IMG/VR virus record: IMGVR_UViG_3300021076_000353
Span: 1 to 38,467 of that record
Source of the DNA: a virus
Reading direction: 5' to 3' (one strand)
DNA: 38,467 nucleotides
Shown here: piece by piece, positions 22,185 through 29,516 of the stretch
Layout: every line of letters begins with the position of its first letter
How positions within the stretch are numbered: position 1 is the stretch's first letter
Made by a program: the position numbers and the translations under genes
Notes under the pieces: model-generated
Seen by the model: only the letters and a program-made list of their open reading frames with translations
Told to the model about the DNA's origin: nothing
Database searches by the model: none

Positions 22185-24197
22185 TCAAGCAATATTTTGC
22201 TGAGTTTGTGGTTGATTTGCTTGCTTCATCATCTGAGCTAACTCAAAAGCTGATCTCAATTGATTAAATTGCACATCCTCAAGTTCCATTGCGAGCTTGA
22301 CTAAATTCAAATCGGATTCCATTTGCTGGTGCTCTGCAGATGCGCCTATTTCTTCTATCTTAGCATATGTCTCTTGTTCCTTCGCTAGATCTAACTTAGA
22401 CTTAGCAAATGCCTGCATAACTTTGGATTGATCTAATTGGGCTTTGGACTGTGCTTCTGCTTGCTGGGCTTGCTGTTGTTGCTGATTCTGTTCTTCCATA
22501 TCCTGTATAACTTCCCGTTTATTCGTAATAAACGCAGCGCGAAGGATTGATTTATCCGCGATTCCCATCCCCAACTCTTTGAAATGTAACAATTGCTGCA
22601 ATTCCATTTGTCGTTGACTTGTAGAATAGTTCCCCTCTTCCACCGCAATGGAGTATTTTTGGCTGTGACTTGTCCAGAATCTTGGATCAGCTTCATGACC
22701 AAGTATGTTGCGTATCTTACCCTTGCTGAAATTCTTACGTATGGCTTGCAATCGTATTTTGCCATAAAGTCTTTGAGTATAGTCAAGCTTATCAAAGATT
22801 GTCTGTAGCGTGGTAAGCCCAGCCCCTTGCCGTAGCATAGAGAGAATGCCAGATTTGTCGTCTGTCGCTGCTCCCAAAAGTTCTTCATTAACACCTGATA
22901 TTTTCGTTATATCTTCGCTCAATGACGCACTTAATTCAAGCAAAGATTGAGGTATCGCCGCTGGTTCTATACGTTGTACTTCATTAGGCAGGTGACCAGC
23001 TTTTAAAGGCACTAGGAAGCCCTGACCTGACTGCCTAAATGCTTTGACATCCGTCACTGCATCCACAGGGAATATCCATCCAGAATTGATTTGAGACTGT
23101 AAGATCTCGAGCTCAATAACTTTGCGCATATTATAGAGAAACTGCGGATCACGTAGATTGCGAATAACCCCCATACAACGCCAAGCGTAATTAGTAACAT
23201 CCGGTTCATAATAACATATGGAAGGTACACAGGGATAAGCGTCAATATTAAGTAGATTCGGGCCATCATATACTTCTTTGTCACCTAGAGAAATACATAG
23301 TTTTACAGTAGGAACTTGCACTTTCTTAACTTGAAGCCAAGGTTGTTGTGCAAGTGTTCTTTCCATCATATCATCTTCATCACTTTCCTCTTGATCCCAT
23401 TCAACTGCTTCGCCGCTTTTAGGATCTAAAACAATAGTGGCCTGACGTGTAGTTCTATAATGGAATTCATCATAGGTGAATAGATTATTCAATGCTAGAT
23501 TCTGAAGTTCAGCTTGGACAGGAAAACGACCATCTTTCATACCACCAGGTTTCATCTTGTCAATTTCCTTGCCAAGGCCAGGTAAGAGGGCCTTTGCACC
23601 TTCTTTGCTTGTCCAACGTCTTCGCCATATTCCATTACAATCTGTCAAGTCTTGCTTGCGAAAATATTGATCAATTAGGAAATTATTATATGATACACAA
23701 TCTGTAAAAAAGTCACCTGAAATAGGATCTAGGGTATAGTCTGGATAAAGATAAAGTAAAGTCATTCCTGTATCGCAAGAACCTTCAAAAGCTTGTGACA
23801 AATATTCTTGAAAGCCATCTCTTTCTTCACACCATCGCATTACAGCATTGTAATCATCAGCAAGTGGATCATCCGTACCATGAATAGGAAGTGTTATTGT
23901 TGATTTACGATTTTTACGCTGAAAACCGCATATCATATTGATATGACGACGAATTAGATTAAAGAAATAGCGATAAGCATTTTGATTGTAATTATTACCT
24001 GTAGACCAACCGTAAAGCCCTTGATCACCTACCTTGAAACGCTTATCAATGAATCCCTGTGACCATAAAGCTGAATTCCCGGGATAATTACTCTGATAGA
24101 ATTCATCTTTCATTTGCTTGAGATTTTTAGCTGAGACATCACCTGGGTCAATATAGCCTATTCCGAGGTTGTATCCGCCTTGCTGGTAACTGGGCAT
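22185..24197 (-). CDS. Portal protein (P22-like)
   Basis: 670 residues from the second ATG (24197), which gives AGGA five-base spacing; an ATG two codons earlier is too near the site. Pattern of P22-type portals: RHINMICGFQRKNRKSTITL, then VMRWCEERDGFQEYLSQAFE, GMTLLYLYPDYTLDPISGDF, YAWRCMGVIRNLRDPQFLYN. The C-terminus is Q/A-rich coiled coil (EEQNQQQQQAQQAEAQSKA), as in portal barrels. Forms the 12-fold ring through which DNA is packaged and ejected. It follows the terminase genes. Confidence 0.85.
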   Translation of the reverse strand: MPSYQQGGYNLGIGYIDPGDVSAKNLKQMKDEFYQSNYPGNSALWSQGFIDKRFKVGDQGLYGWSTGNNYNQNAYRYFFNLIRRHINMICGFQRKNRKSTITLPIHGTDDPLADDYNAVMRWCEERDGFQEYLSQAFEGSCDTGMTLLYLYPDYTLDPISGDFFTDCVSYNNFLIDQYFRKQDLTDCNGIWRRRWTSKEGAKALLPGLGKEIDKMKPGGMKDGRFPVQAELQNLALNNLFTYDEFHYRTTRQATIVLDPKSGEAVEWDQEESDEDDMMERTLAQQPWLQVKKVQVPTVKLCISLGDKEVYDGPNLLNIDAYPCVPSICYYEPDVTNYAWRCMGVIRNLRDPQFLYNMRKVIELEILQSQINSGWIFPVDAVTDVKAFRQSGQGFLVPLKAGHLPNEVQRIEPAAIPQSLLELSASLSEDITKISGVNEELLGAATDDKSGILSMLRQGAGLTTLQTIFDKLDYTQRLYGKIRLQAIRKNFSKGKIRNILGHEADPRFWTSHSQKYSIAVEEGNYSTSQRQMELQQLLHFKELGMGIADKSILRAAFITNKREVIQDMEEQNQQQQQAQQAEAQSKAQLDQSKVMQAFAKSKLDLAKEQETYAKIEEIGASAEHQQMESDLNLVKLAMELEDVQFNQLRSAFELAQMMKQANQPQTQQNIA

Positions 24198-24257
24198 GAG
24201 CATCCTATAGTTGAAAATAGGATGTATATCATAAAAGTTTTATTTAACCAAATTTTC

Positions 24258-24425
24258 TTAAATTTTATCTTTAGTAAGCCAGTTTCTACGTATGGCGCTA
24301 GAAATCGCTTTGGATAAAGATGCGTTGATTTCCAATGCATGCATAGCCATACTGATCTGATTTTGATCAAATCCAAGTGATTGAAAAAATTTAGCATATT
24401 CTAAATCTAGTTCTCTATTATCCAT
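24258..24425 (-). CDS. Small helical protein between terminase and portal
   Basis: 55 residues. The ATG shares one base with the terminase stop (TAATG). Acidic then basic helices: DNRELDLEYAKFFQSLGFD, then SLSKAISSAIRRNWLTKDKI. Looks like a compact helical bundle. Unknown role, perhaps in packaging. Confidence 0.6.
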   Translation of the reverse strand: MDNRELDLEYAKFFQSLGFDQNQISMAMHALEINASLSKAISSAIRRNWLTKDKI

Positions 24426-25708
24426 TAAAAATATCCCCCTGGTAATCCTGGATTCATGTAACCATAACCATTGTCTTCCTCATATACTTTACGTCTAAGC
24501 TGATCTATTGTCAAGTTTTCATCCGGAGAATTAAACTCACCTTGCGGGAAAGCCGTAAATATAGCGTAACGTAATGCATCGAGGATATGATCATTTTTCT
24601 TTATTGGCTTATCTTCGCCTCTATCGGCCGCTTTTGGATCCCATGCGTAAGATTGGATATGCTCCCTAAGCGTTGTACAGCCTTTATGGATAACAATATT
24701 TTTGCCGGCGATAAATTTACCGACGGTTTTGATGCCCGGTAAAACATCGTTGTTAGCGTCAACCACTGGAAGTTCAACTTGTCTGAGCGCAATCTTAAGG
24801 CTTGCTGCTGCAGGGTCCAAATAGATAACAGAGATATTTTTATGACCGATGAAGGCTTTGATATCCCTGACAAGTTCAGCGTCTGTTTTAGCTCGTCCAA
24901 CCTTAACGCTATCATAGTAATATTCTGCTTCAACATGTACTTGCGGCCATTTATTTGGAGTAACCCCACATAATACTGCGGCTGTCGCATTAGTCGTTCC
25001 ATAGTCAATTCCTACGATATAGTAATTAGGCGAAGGATAAGGCTGCTCATATTCATTTTGGTTGTCATAGGTATCATATATGGCTCCCGTCGCGAGGGCC
25101 CACTCCCCAAGGATGTAACGCTTATGCCACATACCGTGAAAAGAAGCTTTGATTGCATTCTTATATTTCTCATCAAGTACAGGATTATCATCAAGACAGA
25201 ATTGCCAGGAAATAAGGTCGTGGATATCTGGACGATCAAGATATTCTTTCTTAAGCCAATGCGCCGGGCCTTCAGGGTTACATGTAGCAAATAATTGAGC
25301 ACCAGGCACGCTTAAACGTGTTTCCAGCATCTTCCAAAACGGTTCAGGAATGCAGGTAGCTTCGTCTACGTATGCGTAGGCCAAGGTGCTACCTTGTATA
25401 GTAGTAACAGCACTAACGTCAGGAGCTCCCACAAAGTAAACATCACGGCCATAAAGGGTAGTTTTGTTTGACATCGGACTAGGACAAGGAAAACCCAAAG
25501 TTTTATACATATGAGTAAGGACATTACGATGTATTGTGCCACGGTTAACTCCAATGATCATGGCATCGCCAGGAACACCATGCTTTAGTCTATTAAGGAA
25601 TTTGCGTATGCTTGAGAATGTTTTACCAGATCGAACAGCACCAACCCATATGTTAAAGCGATGAGTCGCTTCTTCATAACTCTGATCTTGCTTTGGTGAG
25701 GTTATCAA
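24425..25708 (-). CDS. terL: Terminase large subunit (packaging ATPase-nuclease)
   Basis: 427 residues, start TTG 25708; an in-frame stop six codons upstream leaves no ATG or GTG option. Walker A is GAVRSGKT (23-30), Walker B is YAYVDEAT (111-118, D115 and E116). The C-terminal RNase H-like nuclease begins VGIDYGTTNATAAVL at about 235, with further acidic residues in IYLDPAAAS and the late HILDALRYAIF. It pumps DNA into the procapsid and cuts the concatemer, together with the small subunit whose gene overlaps it by 35 bp. Confidence 0.95.
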   Translation of the reverse strand: MITSPKQDQSYEEATHRFNIWVGAVRSGKTFSSIRKFLNRLKHGVPGDAMIIGVNRGTIHRNVLTHMYKTLGFPCPSPMSNKTTLYGRDVYFVGAPDVSAVTTIQGSTLAYAYVDEATCIPEPFWKMLETRLSVPGAQLFATCNPEGPAHWLKKEYLDRPDIHDLISWQFCLDDNPVLDEKYKNAIKASFHGMWHKRYILGEWALATGAIYDTYDNQNEYEQPYPSPNYYIVGIDYGTTNATAAVLCGVTPNKWPQVHVEAEYYYDSVKVGRAKTDAELVRDIKAFIGHKNISVIYLDPAAASLKIALRQVELPVVDANNDVLPGIKTVGKFIAGKNIVIHKGCTTLREHIQSYAWDPKAADRGEDKPIKKNDHILDALRYAIFTAFPQGEFNSPDENLTIDQLRRKVYEEDNGYGYMNPGLPGGYF

Positions 25709-26102
25709 TTGTGGCCTGTGCTTTAGCTAGTTCTTTTCTGAGACGAGCATTTTCACTCATTTGATTATTTTCTGCATCAATTTTGTCATCATGAGGTGGT
25801 TTTTTGTCACGCTCATCATCATGATCACGTTGGCCCAGGTATTGTTTTCCGAGCCAAATAGCCATTGAGCAATTCTTTTCTGCCATTCGAAATTGATGTC
25901 TTCTTAGTGATGATTTACCACCTTCTGAAAACCTTTTATATATACTAGAGATTTTTTCTCCATATTCTTTTTCTACTCTATCATACAGGGTATCTACAAC
26001 TACATGAAAAAAGGATGCTATTTCAGAGTGAGTGCATTGAATATGACAAAGTTGCTCAAATATTTTCCAATCAATTGGTTTTGGAGGACGTCCTGCAACC
26101 AT
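25674..26102 (-). CDS. terS: Terminase small subunit
   Basis: 142 residues. The N-terminus GRPPKPIDWKIFEQLCHIQC, then THSEIASFFHVVVDTLYDRV is a helix-turn-helix typical of terminase small subunits that recognise the packaging site. The middle has SLRRHQFRMAEKNCSMAIWL, and the C-terminus is a charged coiled coil (MSENARLRKELAKAQATI) for oligomerisation. Directly before the large subunit, with overlapping ends. Confidence 0.85.
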   Translation of the reverse strand: MVAGRPPKPIDWKIFEQLCHIQCTHSEIASFFHVVVDTLYDRVEKEYGEKISSIYKRFSEGGKSSLRRHQFRMAEKNCSMAIWLGKQYLGQRDHDDERDKKPPHDDKIDAENNQMSENARLRKELAKAQATIDNLTKARSEL

Positions 26103-26240
26103 TTATTTATTCTTCTTTTTCATCATTTTTTTGCCGTAATCGCATTCTTTATCACGTTTGTGATCTGCTTTGAGCAAGGATTTTGTATCTTTTACGACTT
26201 CTTTTTCTTTCTTCTCAATCTTTTTTATCTTCTTGTCCAT
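26103..26240 (-). CDS. Small lysine-rich protein before terminase
   Basis: 45 residues, almost entirely charged (KKIEKKEKEVVKDTKSLLK, then KRDKECDYGKKMMKKKNK). It overlaps the methyltransferase end by 26 bases and its stop is one base before the terminase small subunit start. Unknown function; a highly basic peptide may bind nucleic acid. Confidence 0.5.
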   Translation of the reverse strand: MDKKIKKIEKKEKEVVKDTKSLLKADHKRDKECDYGKKMMKKKNK

Positions 26241-27480
26241 TGAACGGTTCTCCATTGCGTAATATTTTATATTCTTTCCCGGACTTTATCATGAATTTTT
26301 TCCAACGGTCAACGATTATATCACAGTAAGCTGGGGAAAGTTCAATACCATAGCAGATACGTCCTAGTTGTTCTGCGGCTATCAATGTTGTCCCAGAGCC
26401 AAGGAAGGGGTCATAGACACCTTCTTCTTTGGCTGTGTTGTTGCGGATAGGTTTAGCCATACATTCTATGGGCTTTTGTGTGCTATGGGCTGTGCGCTCT
26501 TCTCCGTCTTCTTTAGATTTACCAAAGCAATTAAGATTAGCTATTTCCCAAGTAGTAGCTTGATCGCGGGCACCTTGCCAATTGTGTTGGTGTCCTTTTT
26601 TAACGGCATACCAACAGGGTTCATGCTGCCAATGATAATCGCCACGTGATAATGCAAAGTGCTGTTTAACCCAAATGATCTGGCTTATGATTTCATATTC
26701 GGAATCAGTTAAGCTTTTTTCAACTTCTCCGCAATATTTACCTGCATGCCATACATAAGCAACGGAACCTGGGAATAAATGCCAAGCTAACGCCCAATTA
26801 ACCTTGTCATCGTTTTGAACTTTACCTAATGCCCTGGCAGCAACACCATGTTTACCTTTAATATCTTTACGCCATGATGGATCATATTCAACACCATAAG
26901 GGGGATCTGTTACCATCAAAATAGGTGTTGCACCGTTTAAGCATTTATCAACATATTCGGGTAATGTGCTATCACCACAAACAATCCGATGGTTATTAAG
27001 CTCATAGACATCTCCTAGCTTAGTGATAGCATCTTTATCCTCGCCTGGACTTAATGTTTGCTCATCTTCTTCAGTTGATCCTAAGTCCTCAACTTCATTA
27101 ATGCTCCCCATTAGTTCTTCAGCAGTGAAGCCCCATTCCATTAATTCGTTAGGATCCCATTCATTAGCTAGACATTCCCAATCCCAATCGCCAGTATTCT
27201 TATTCAAACGAATATTGAGTTCTTCAATCTCTTTTTCATCGAGTGAACGATCAGGAACCATACATTCAACTTCTTTATGCCCCATTTTTTTAAGAGTACG
27301 CTTACGTTGATGACCGCCAATGATAGTGTTATCTAGATTGATTATAGGTTTATCAATGAGTCCGAATTTTTCTAAAGAGGCTCGGAGTTGAATTTCCTGA
27401 TCTTCGGTGAGTATGCGAGGGTTTTTCTTATAATCTTTAAGTTCAGAGATTTTTCTTTTTTCAATGTGCCAGTGAATCAT
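26215..27480 (-). CDS. ParB-like nuclease domain fused to DNA methyltransferase
   Basis: 421 residues from ATG 27480. Residues about 5-95 are ParB/Srx-like (ISELKDYKKNPRILTEDQE, then IIGGHQRKRTLKKMG). The C-terminal half is a beta-class amino-methyltransferase: catalytic motif IV DPPYGVEY at about 190 and the AdoMet motif I DPFLGSGTTLIAAEQL at about 365, in the order IV-I, and GIELSPAYCDIIVDRW. DPPY suggests N6-adenine (or N4-cytosine) methylation. Such fusions are common in phages, probably to protect DNA from host restriction or to mark sites for packaging. It lies beside terminase. Confidence 0.9.
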   Translation of the reverse strand: MIHWHIEKRKISELKDYKKNPRILTEDQEIQLRASLEKFGLIDKPIINLDNTIIGGHQRKRTLKKMGHKEVECMVPDRSLDEKEIEELNIRLNKNTGDWDWECLANEWDPNELMEWGFTAEELMGSINEVEDLGSTEEDEQTLSPGEDKDAITKLGDVYELNNHRIVCGDSTLPEYVDKCLNGATPILMVTDPPYGVEYDPSWRKDIKGKHGVAARALGKVQNDDKVNWALAWHLFPGSVAYVWHAGKYCGEVEKSLTDSEYEIISQIIWVKQHFALSRGDYHWQHEPCWYAVKKGHQHNWQGARDQATTWEIANLNCFGKSKEDGEERTAHSTQKPIECMAKPIRNNTAKEEGVYDPFLGSGTTLIAAEQLGRICYGIELSPAYCDIIVDRWKKFMIKSGKEYKILRNGEPFNGQEDKKD

Positions 27481-27622
27481 TAATCTCTTTATAAGACAAG
27501 GGTTGAGGTAGTCGCCGAATTCGTGATCCATGATCATGTAAAGCGGTTTTACATTTGGTTTTAGGTATATCAAATAGGCGGGAAATAGGCGAGAAATAAT
27601 TTTCATTTATTTTTGTAGACAT
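27461..27622 (-). CDS. 53-residue leader gene ahead of the methyltransferase
   Basis: From ATG 27622, MSTKINENYFSPISRLFDI, then PKTKCKTALHDHGSRIRRLP and SYKEINDSLAH. It overlaps the methyltransferase start by 20 bases, and the methyltransferase frame upstream of 27480 has weak composition, so this frame is the better use of the sequence. The ribosome-binding site is weak. Homology not recognised. Confidence 0.45.
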   Translation of the reverse strand: MSTKINENYFSPISRLFDIPKTKCKTALHDHGSRIRRLPQPLSYKEINDSLAH

Positions 27623-27661
27623 GGAAAGTCTATTTGTTGTATAGTGATGGTATAACAACAA
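27616..27661. promoter_or_regulatory. Divergent promoter/operator
   Basis: In the gap between 27622 (minus) and 27677 (plus), TAGACA (27616-27621) is 18 bp from TATAGT (27640-27645), a fair sigma70 promoter for the plus cassette. Overlapping the -10 is an inverted repeat TTGTTGT (27634-27640) with ACAACAA (27655-27661), 14 bp apart, that could be an operator controlling both directions. Confidence 0.5.
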
Positions 27662-27676
27662 CACAGGGAGATAAAG

Positions 27677-27943
27677 ATGAAAGGTTCTGAAAAACAAATC
27701 AACTGGGCTAACAAAATAATAGATATATACCGTAGACATTTGTTAGATTTTCCAATCATATTAGAGGCGTTTGAATGTTATGTGGAAACACATCAAAATG
27801 CAGGATGGTGGATTGACTATTGCAAGGTTAATGAAAATGATAAAGATTATGTAGTTTTTCAAAAATTGAATAACATACCAATGAATGTGACTTTTGAAGT
27901 TAGAAATAAAATTGAAGAAATCATCTCAGAAAAATCAAGATAA
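27677..27943 (+). CDS. Small phage protein, first gene of a rightward cassette
   Basis: 88 residues with GGGAGA before ATG. The start GSEKQINWANKIIDIYRR is a common opening of small phage proteins (a GTEKQIxWAxxI pattern). The middle is WWIDYCKVNENDKDYVVFQK and the end a charged helix. Function unknown. It heads the plus cassette 27677-28301 that lies against the flow of surrounding genes. Confidence 0.65.
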   Translation: MKGSEKQINWANKIIDIYRRHLLDFPIILEAFECYVETHQNAGWWIDYCKVNENDKDYVVFQKLNNIPMNVTFEVRNKIEEIISEKSR

Positions 27944-27970
27944 TAGGAATAAAAGGAGAAGGAAAATAAG

Positions 27971-28129
27971 ATGAGAAACATGGATTTAGAAGATTTGTTT
28001 GAGTATTTAATGGATAATCCTGAGGTGACAATGGAAGATATCGGAGACGATTTACCCGAAAATTACGAAGAGCCAATGTGCCCTGCGTGTAATGATTATG
28101 GATGTGGAATATGTAGATTGGGAGAATAA
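27971..28129 (+). CDS. Small acidic protein with CxxC pair
   Basis: 52 residues with a GGAG-type site in AAAAGGAGAAGG upstream. Strongly acidic (DLEDLFEYLMDNPEVTMED, then DIGDDLPENYEEP) and ends MCPACNDYGCGICRLGE, four cysteines for a metal site. Acidic phage peptides may mimic DNA to block host proteins; that is speculation. No family recognised. Confidence 0.55.
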   Translation: MRNMDLEDLFEYLMDNPEVTMEDIGDDLPENYEEPMCPACNDYGCGICRLGE

Positions 28130-28130
28130 G

Positions 28131-28301
28131 ATGATAGACAAAGAATGCATTCAGGATGAGATTGATCTTTTGAAAGGGAGACTTGAGAATTGTATCTGTG
28201 ATGTGTATGAAACCGGAGGGATATTACAAGGTTTAAAATTGAAATTAGAAATGATAAATGGAGATCTTGAAGAATTGGGACAGAAGTTAAAAACCGAGTA
28301 G
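28131..28301 (+). CDS. Small coiled-coil protein
   Basis: 56 residues from ATG 28131, one base after the previous stop; a longer frame starting at 28092 overlaps that gene and lacks a binding site. Helical with heptads (KECIQDEIDLLKGRLENCIC, then LQGLKLKLEMINGDLEELGQ). Its stop codon lies in the stem of the 28294-28315 hairpin. Unknown function. Confidence 0.55.
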   Translation: MIDKECIQDEIDLLKGRLENCICDVYETGGILQGLKLKLEMINGDLEELGQKLKTE

Positions 28302-28315
28302 AGGGAGCTACTCGG
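28294..28315 (+). promoter_or_regulatory. 8-bp perfect hairpin over a stop codon
   Basis: CCGAGTAG (28294-28301) pairs perfectly with CTACTCGG (28308-28315) around a 6-base loop; the TAG stop of the upstream gene is in the left arm. With the terminator at 28345-28386 it makes a double-hairpin ending. It may pause ribosomes or protect the mRNA 3' end. Confidence 0.5.
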
Positions 28316-28344
28316 CCAACAACTCTAAAAGGAGACTCTGATGA

Positions 28345-28386
28345 AAAAACTTCTTGGACTTTGTTTTAGTCTGAGGAGTTTTTTTT
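28345..28386. terminator. Bidirectional rho-independent terminator
   Basis: A 13-bp stem (28348-28360 with 28368-28380, with several G-U pairs) and 7-base loop, followed on the plus strand by eight T's (28379-28386). On the minus strand the stem is followed by six T's. It ends the plus cassette 27677-28301 and the facing minus-strand transcript that includes 28389-28538. A plus-strand frame through it (MKKLLGLCFSL...) is judged not to be a gene. Confidence 0.8.
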
Positions 28387-28388
28387 GT

Positions 28389-28538
28389 CTATTTCTTTTT
28401 TTTCTTTGGTATTTTAGCACCCGATTCACGAGCTTCGTTGAGAGCGGCAGCTATAGATTGTTTCTTTGGGTGCGTTTTTTCCATTTCTTTAATGTTCTTT
28501 CCGATCGTTTTCTTGCTGGTTCCTTTGGATAGCGGCAT
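28389..28538 (-). CDS. Small basic conserved phage protein
   Basis: 49 residues: PLSKGTSKKTIGKNIKEMEK, then HPKKQSIAAALNEARESGAK and a lysine tail. The pattern of S-K-K-T-I-x-K-N-I-K-E and K-Q-A/S-I/V-A-A-A-L-x-E-A-R recurs widely in phage genomes as a small basic protein, function unknown. It overlaps the upstream zinc-ribbon gene by 50 bases and ends three bases from the terminator. Confidence 0.7.
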   Translation of the reverse strand: MPLSKGTSKKTIGKNIKEMEKTHPKKQSIAAALNEARESGAKIPKKKKK

Positions 28539-28707
28539 ATTTAGACCTTTTCTTAAGTTTTTGATTTTCTATAATATATTTTTCTTCGACAATGAGTTGA
28601 TTGCATTTGCAATGCGAGTTTTGGTATTCAAGTGGCTCTCCGCATTTATAGCAGATATTTGGATAGACCGGGTTTAAGCATTTGCGATATTTGCGCTTAT
28701 CGAACAT
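28489..28707 (-). CDS. Small zinc-ribbon protein
   Basis: 72 residues from ATG 28707; earlier in-frame ATG would extend into the upstream gene. Contains CLNPVYPNICYKCGEPLEYQ and SHCKCNQLIV, a CxxC...CxC zinc ribbon, then a charged helical tail (ENQKLKKRSKYAAIQRNQQE). The tail shares 50 bases with the next gene in another frame. Function unknown; nucleic-acid binding likely. Confidence 0.55.
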   Translation of the reverse strand: MFDKRKYRKCLNPVYPNICYKCGEPLEYQNSHCKCNQLIVEEKYIIENQKLKKRSKYAAIQRNQQENDRKEH

Positions 28708-28936
28708 CTTTGTTGCAATGCTCGGGGAATTCTGGGGTATTAATTGCTCCGGATTGCACTGGAATTGCACTGGATTGCGCAGATTCAGGTAGATCTATTT
28801 CTACGGATTCCTTGAATTTAAGGCCCCCTAACTCACGAATAGTCTCGGGAAGATATTGGCATCCAGTACAGAAAGTGAAGGTTATTGGCGCCAACATGGC
28901 TAAAAGGTAAGGTATTTTCTGCTTGATTTTGGTCAT
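28697..28936 (-). CDS. Exported protein or lipoprotein, Rz1/spanin-like candidate
   Basis: 79 residues. The N-terminus (KIKQKIPYLLAMLAPITFTF, then CTGCQYLPE) is a signal peptide ending near CTGC, which approaches a lipobox. The mature part is polar and proline-bearing (VEIDLPESAQSSAIPVQSG). Small outer-membrane lipoproteins of this kind act as Rz1 spanins in lysis. It lies near two small membrane proteins. No inner-membrane spanin partner is identified, so this stays a candidate. Confidence 0.45.
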   Translation of the reverse strand: MTKIKQKIPYLLAMLAPITFTFCTGCQYLPETIRELGGLKFKESVEIDLPESAQSSAIPVQSGAINTPEFPEHCNKDVR

Positions 28937-28937
28937 T

Positions 28938-29114
28938 TTACATCCTAGTTGGAGATTGTTGGGACTTAAGGAATGCGATTATGTGATCAATTGCTTCATC
29001 TTTAGAATTTTGAGGGATTTCAGAAAGTACGTCTTCGATATGAAGCATGATAAGGCAATATTGCTTTAACGATCCCCCCCCACGGATGATACATTTAAAA
29101 AGATCTTGTAGCAT
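28938..29114 (-). CDS. Small protein with C8 homopolymer in gene
   Basis: 58 residues, helical, with MLQDLFKCIIRGGGSLKQYC and LIMLHIEDVLSEIPQNSKD. The glycine triplet is coded by eight G's in the minus strand (C8 at 29074-29081), a slippage-prone run. Stop and next start share TAAAATG. No family recognised. Confidence 0.5.
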   Translation of the reverse strand: MLQDLFKCIIRGGGSLKQYCLIMLHIEDVLSEIPQNSKDEAIDHIIAFLKSQQSPTRM

Positions 29115-29121
29115 AAGTCCT

Positions 29122-29232
29122 TTAGTTAAAGATTGTTCCGATGATCATGATTGCGATAGTGAAGCAAACTAAGCCAAATATGAGCTTGAAGAGAAAAGCA
29201 TCGTCTGGAGGTTGTTTGCATGTATGAGACAT
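29122..29232 (-). CDS. Small single-TM membrane protein
   Basis: 36 residues. Residues about 14-34 (FKLIFGLVCFTIAIMIIGTI) form one transmembrane helix behind a polar N-terminus with one Cys. It could be a small holin-like protein. It lies between a larger membrane protein and an exported protein. Confidence 0.5.
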   Translation of the reverse strand: MSHTCKQPPDDAFLFKLIFGLVCFTIAIMIIGTIFN

Positions 29233-29240
29233 AAAACCTT

Positions 29241-29516
29241 TTATTTAAGATGTATCTCATTTTTGCGTTGATCGTCAACTTTTTTATTCTTTCCCCACCT
29301 TCTAAAACCATAAATTGCAATGCAGATTGAGACAATGCAGGAGATGCCTTGGGAATATAGGCCCCTATTTATATCCATAAAAAACCAATAAGATAGACAA
29401 GTTATATCAATCAGGAAACATATACGATTACCTCTGGCATTGAGGATTTTGCCACCTTTTCCCATTATTAGAAAGCATGCATCGACAATATTTGCTGTTA
29501 GTCCGAAAAGATTCAT
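29241..29516 (-). CDS. Multi-TM small membrane protein (PnuC-like fragment)
   Basis: 91 residues with three hydrophobic stretches: [33 protein letters not shown] and [18 protein letters not shown]. The final GFRRWGK resembles the end of PnuC-like or other small phage membrane proteins; the assignment is weak. Positive residues at the C-terminus suggest the cytoplasmic side. May be part of a lysis or uptake function. ATGA overlap with the HNH gene. Confidence 0.55.
   Translation of the reverse strand: MNLFGLTANIVDACFLIMGKGGKILNARGNRICFLIDITCLSYWFFMDINRGLYSQGISCIVSICIAIYGFRRWGKNKKVDDQRKNEIHLK

Noticed and set aside
25058-25294. Plus- and minus-strand frames inside the terminase large gene
   Set aside because: Overlap conserved terminase motifs in other frames; no independent support.
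27481-27606. Long N-terminal extension of the ParB-methyltransferase
   Set aside because: Hydrophobic, non-domain sequence; ParB homology starts after ATG 27480 and a different frame here gives a better small gene.
28341-28532. Plus-strand frame starting MKKLLGLCF after AAAGGAG
   Set aside because: It begins inside the 13-bp terminator stem, runs through the T tract and lies opposite the conserved 49-residue basic gene. A short leader peptide is not ruled out.
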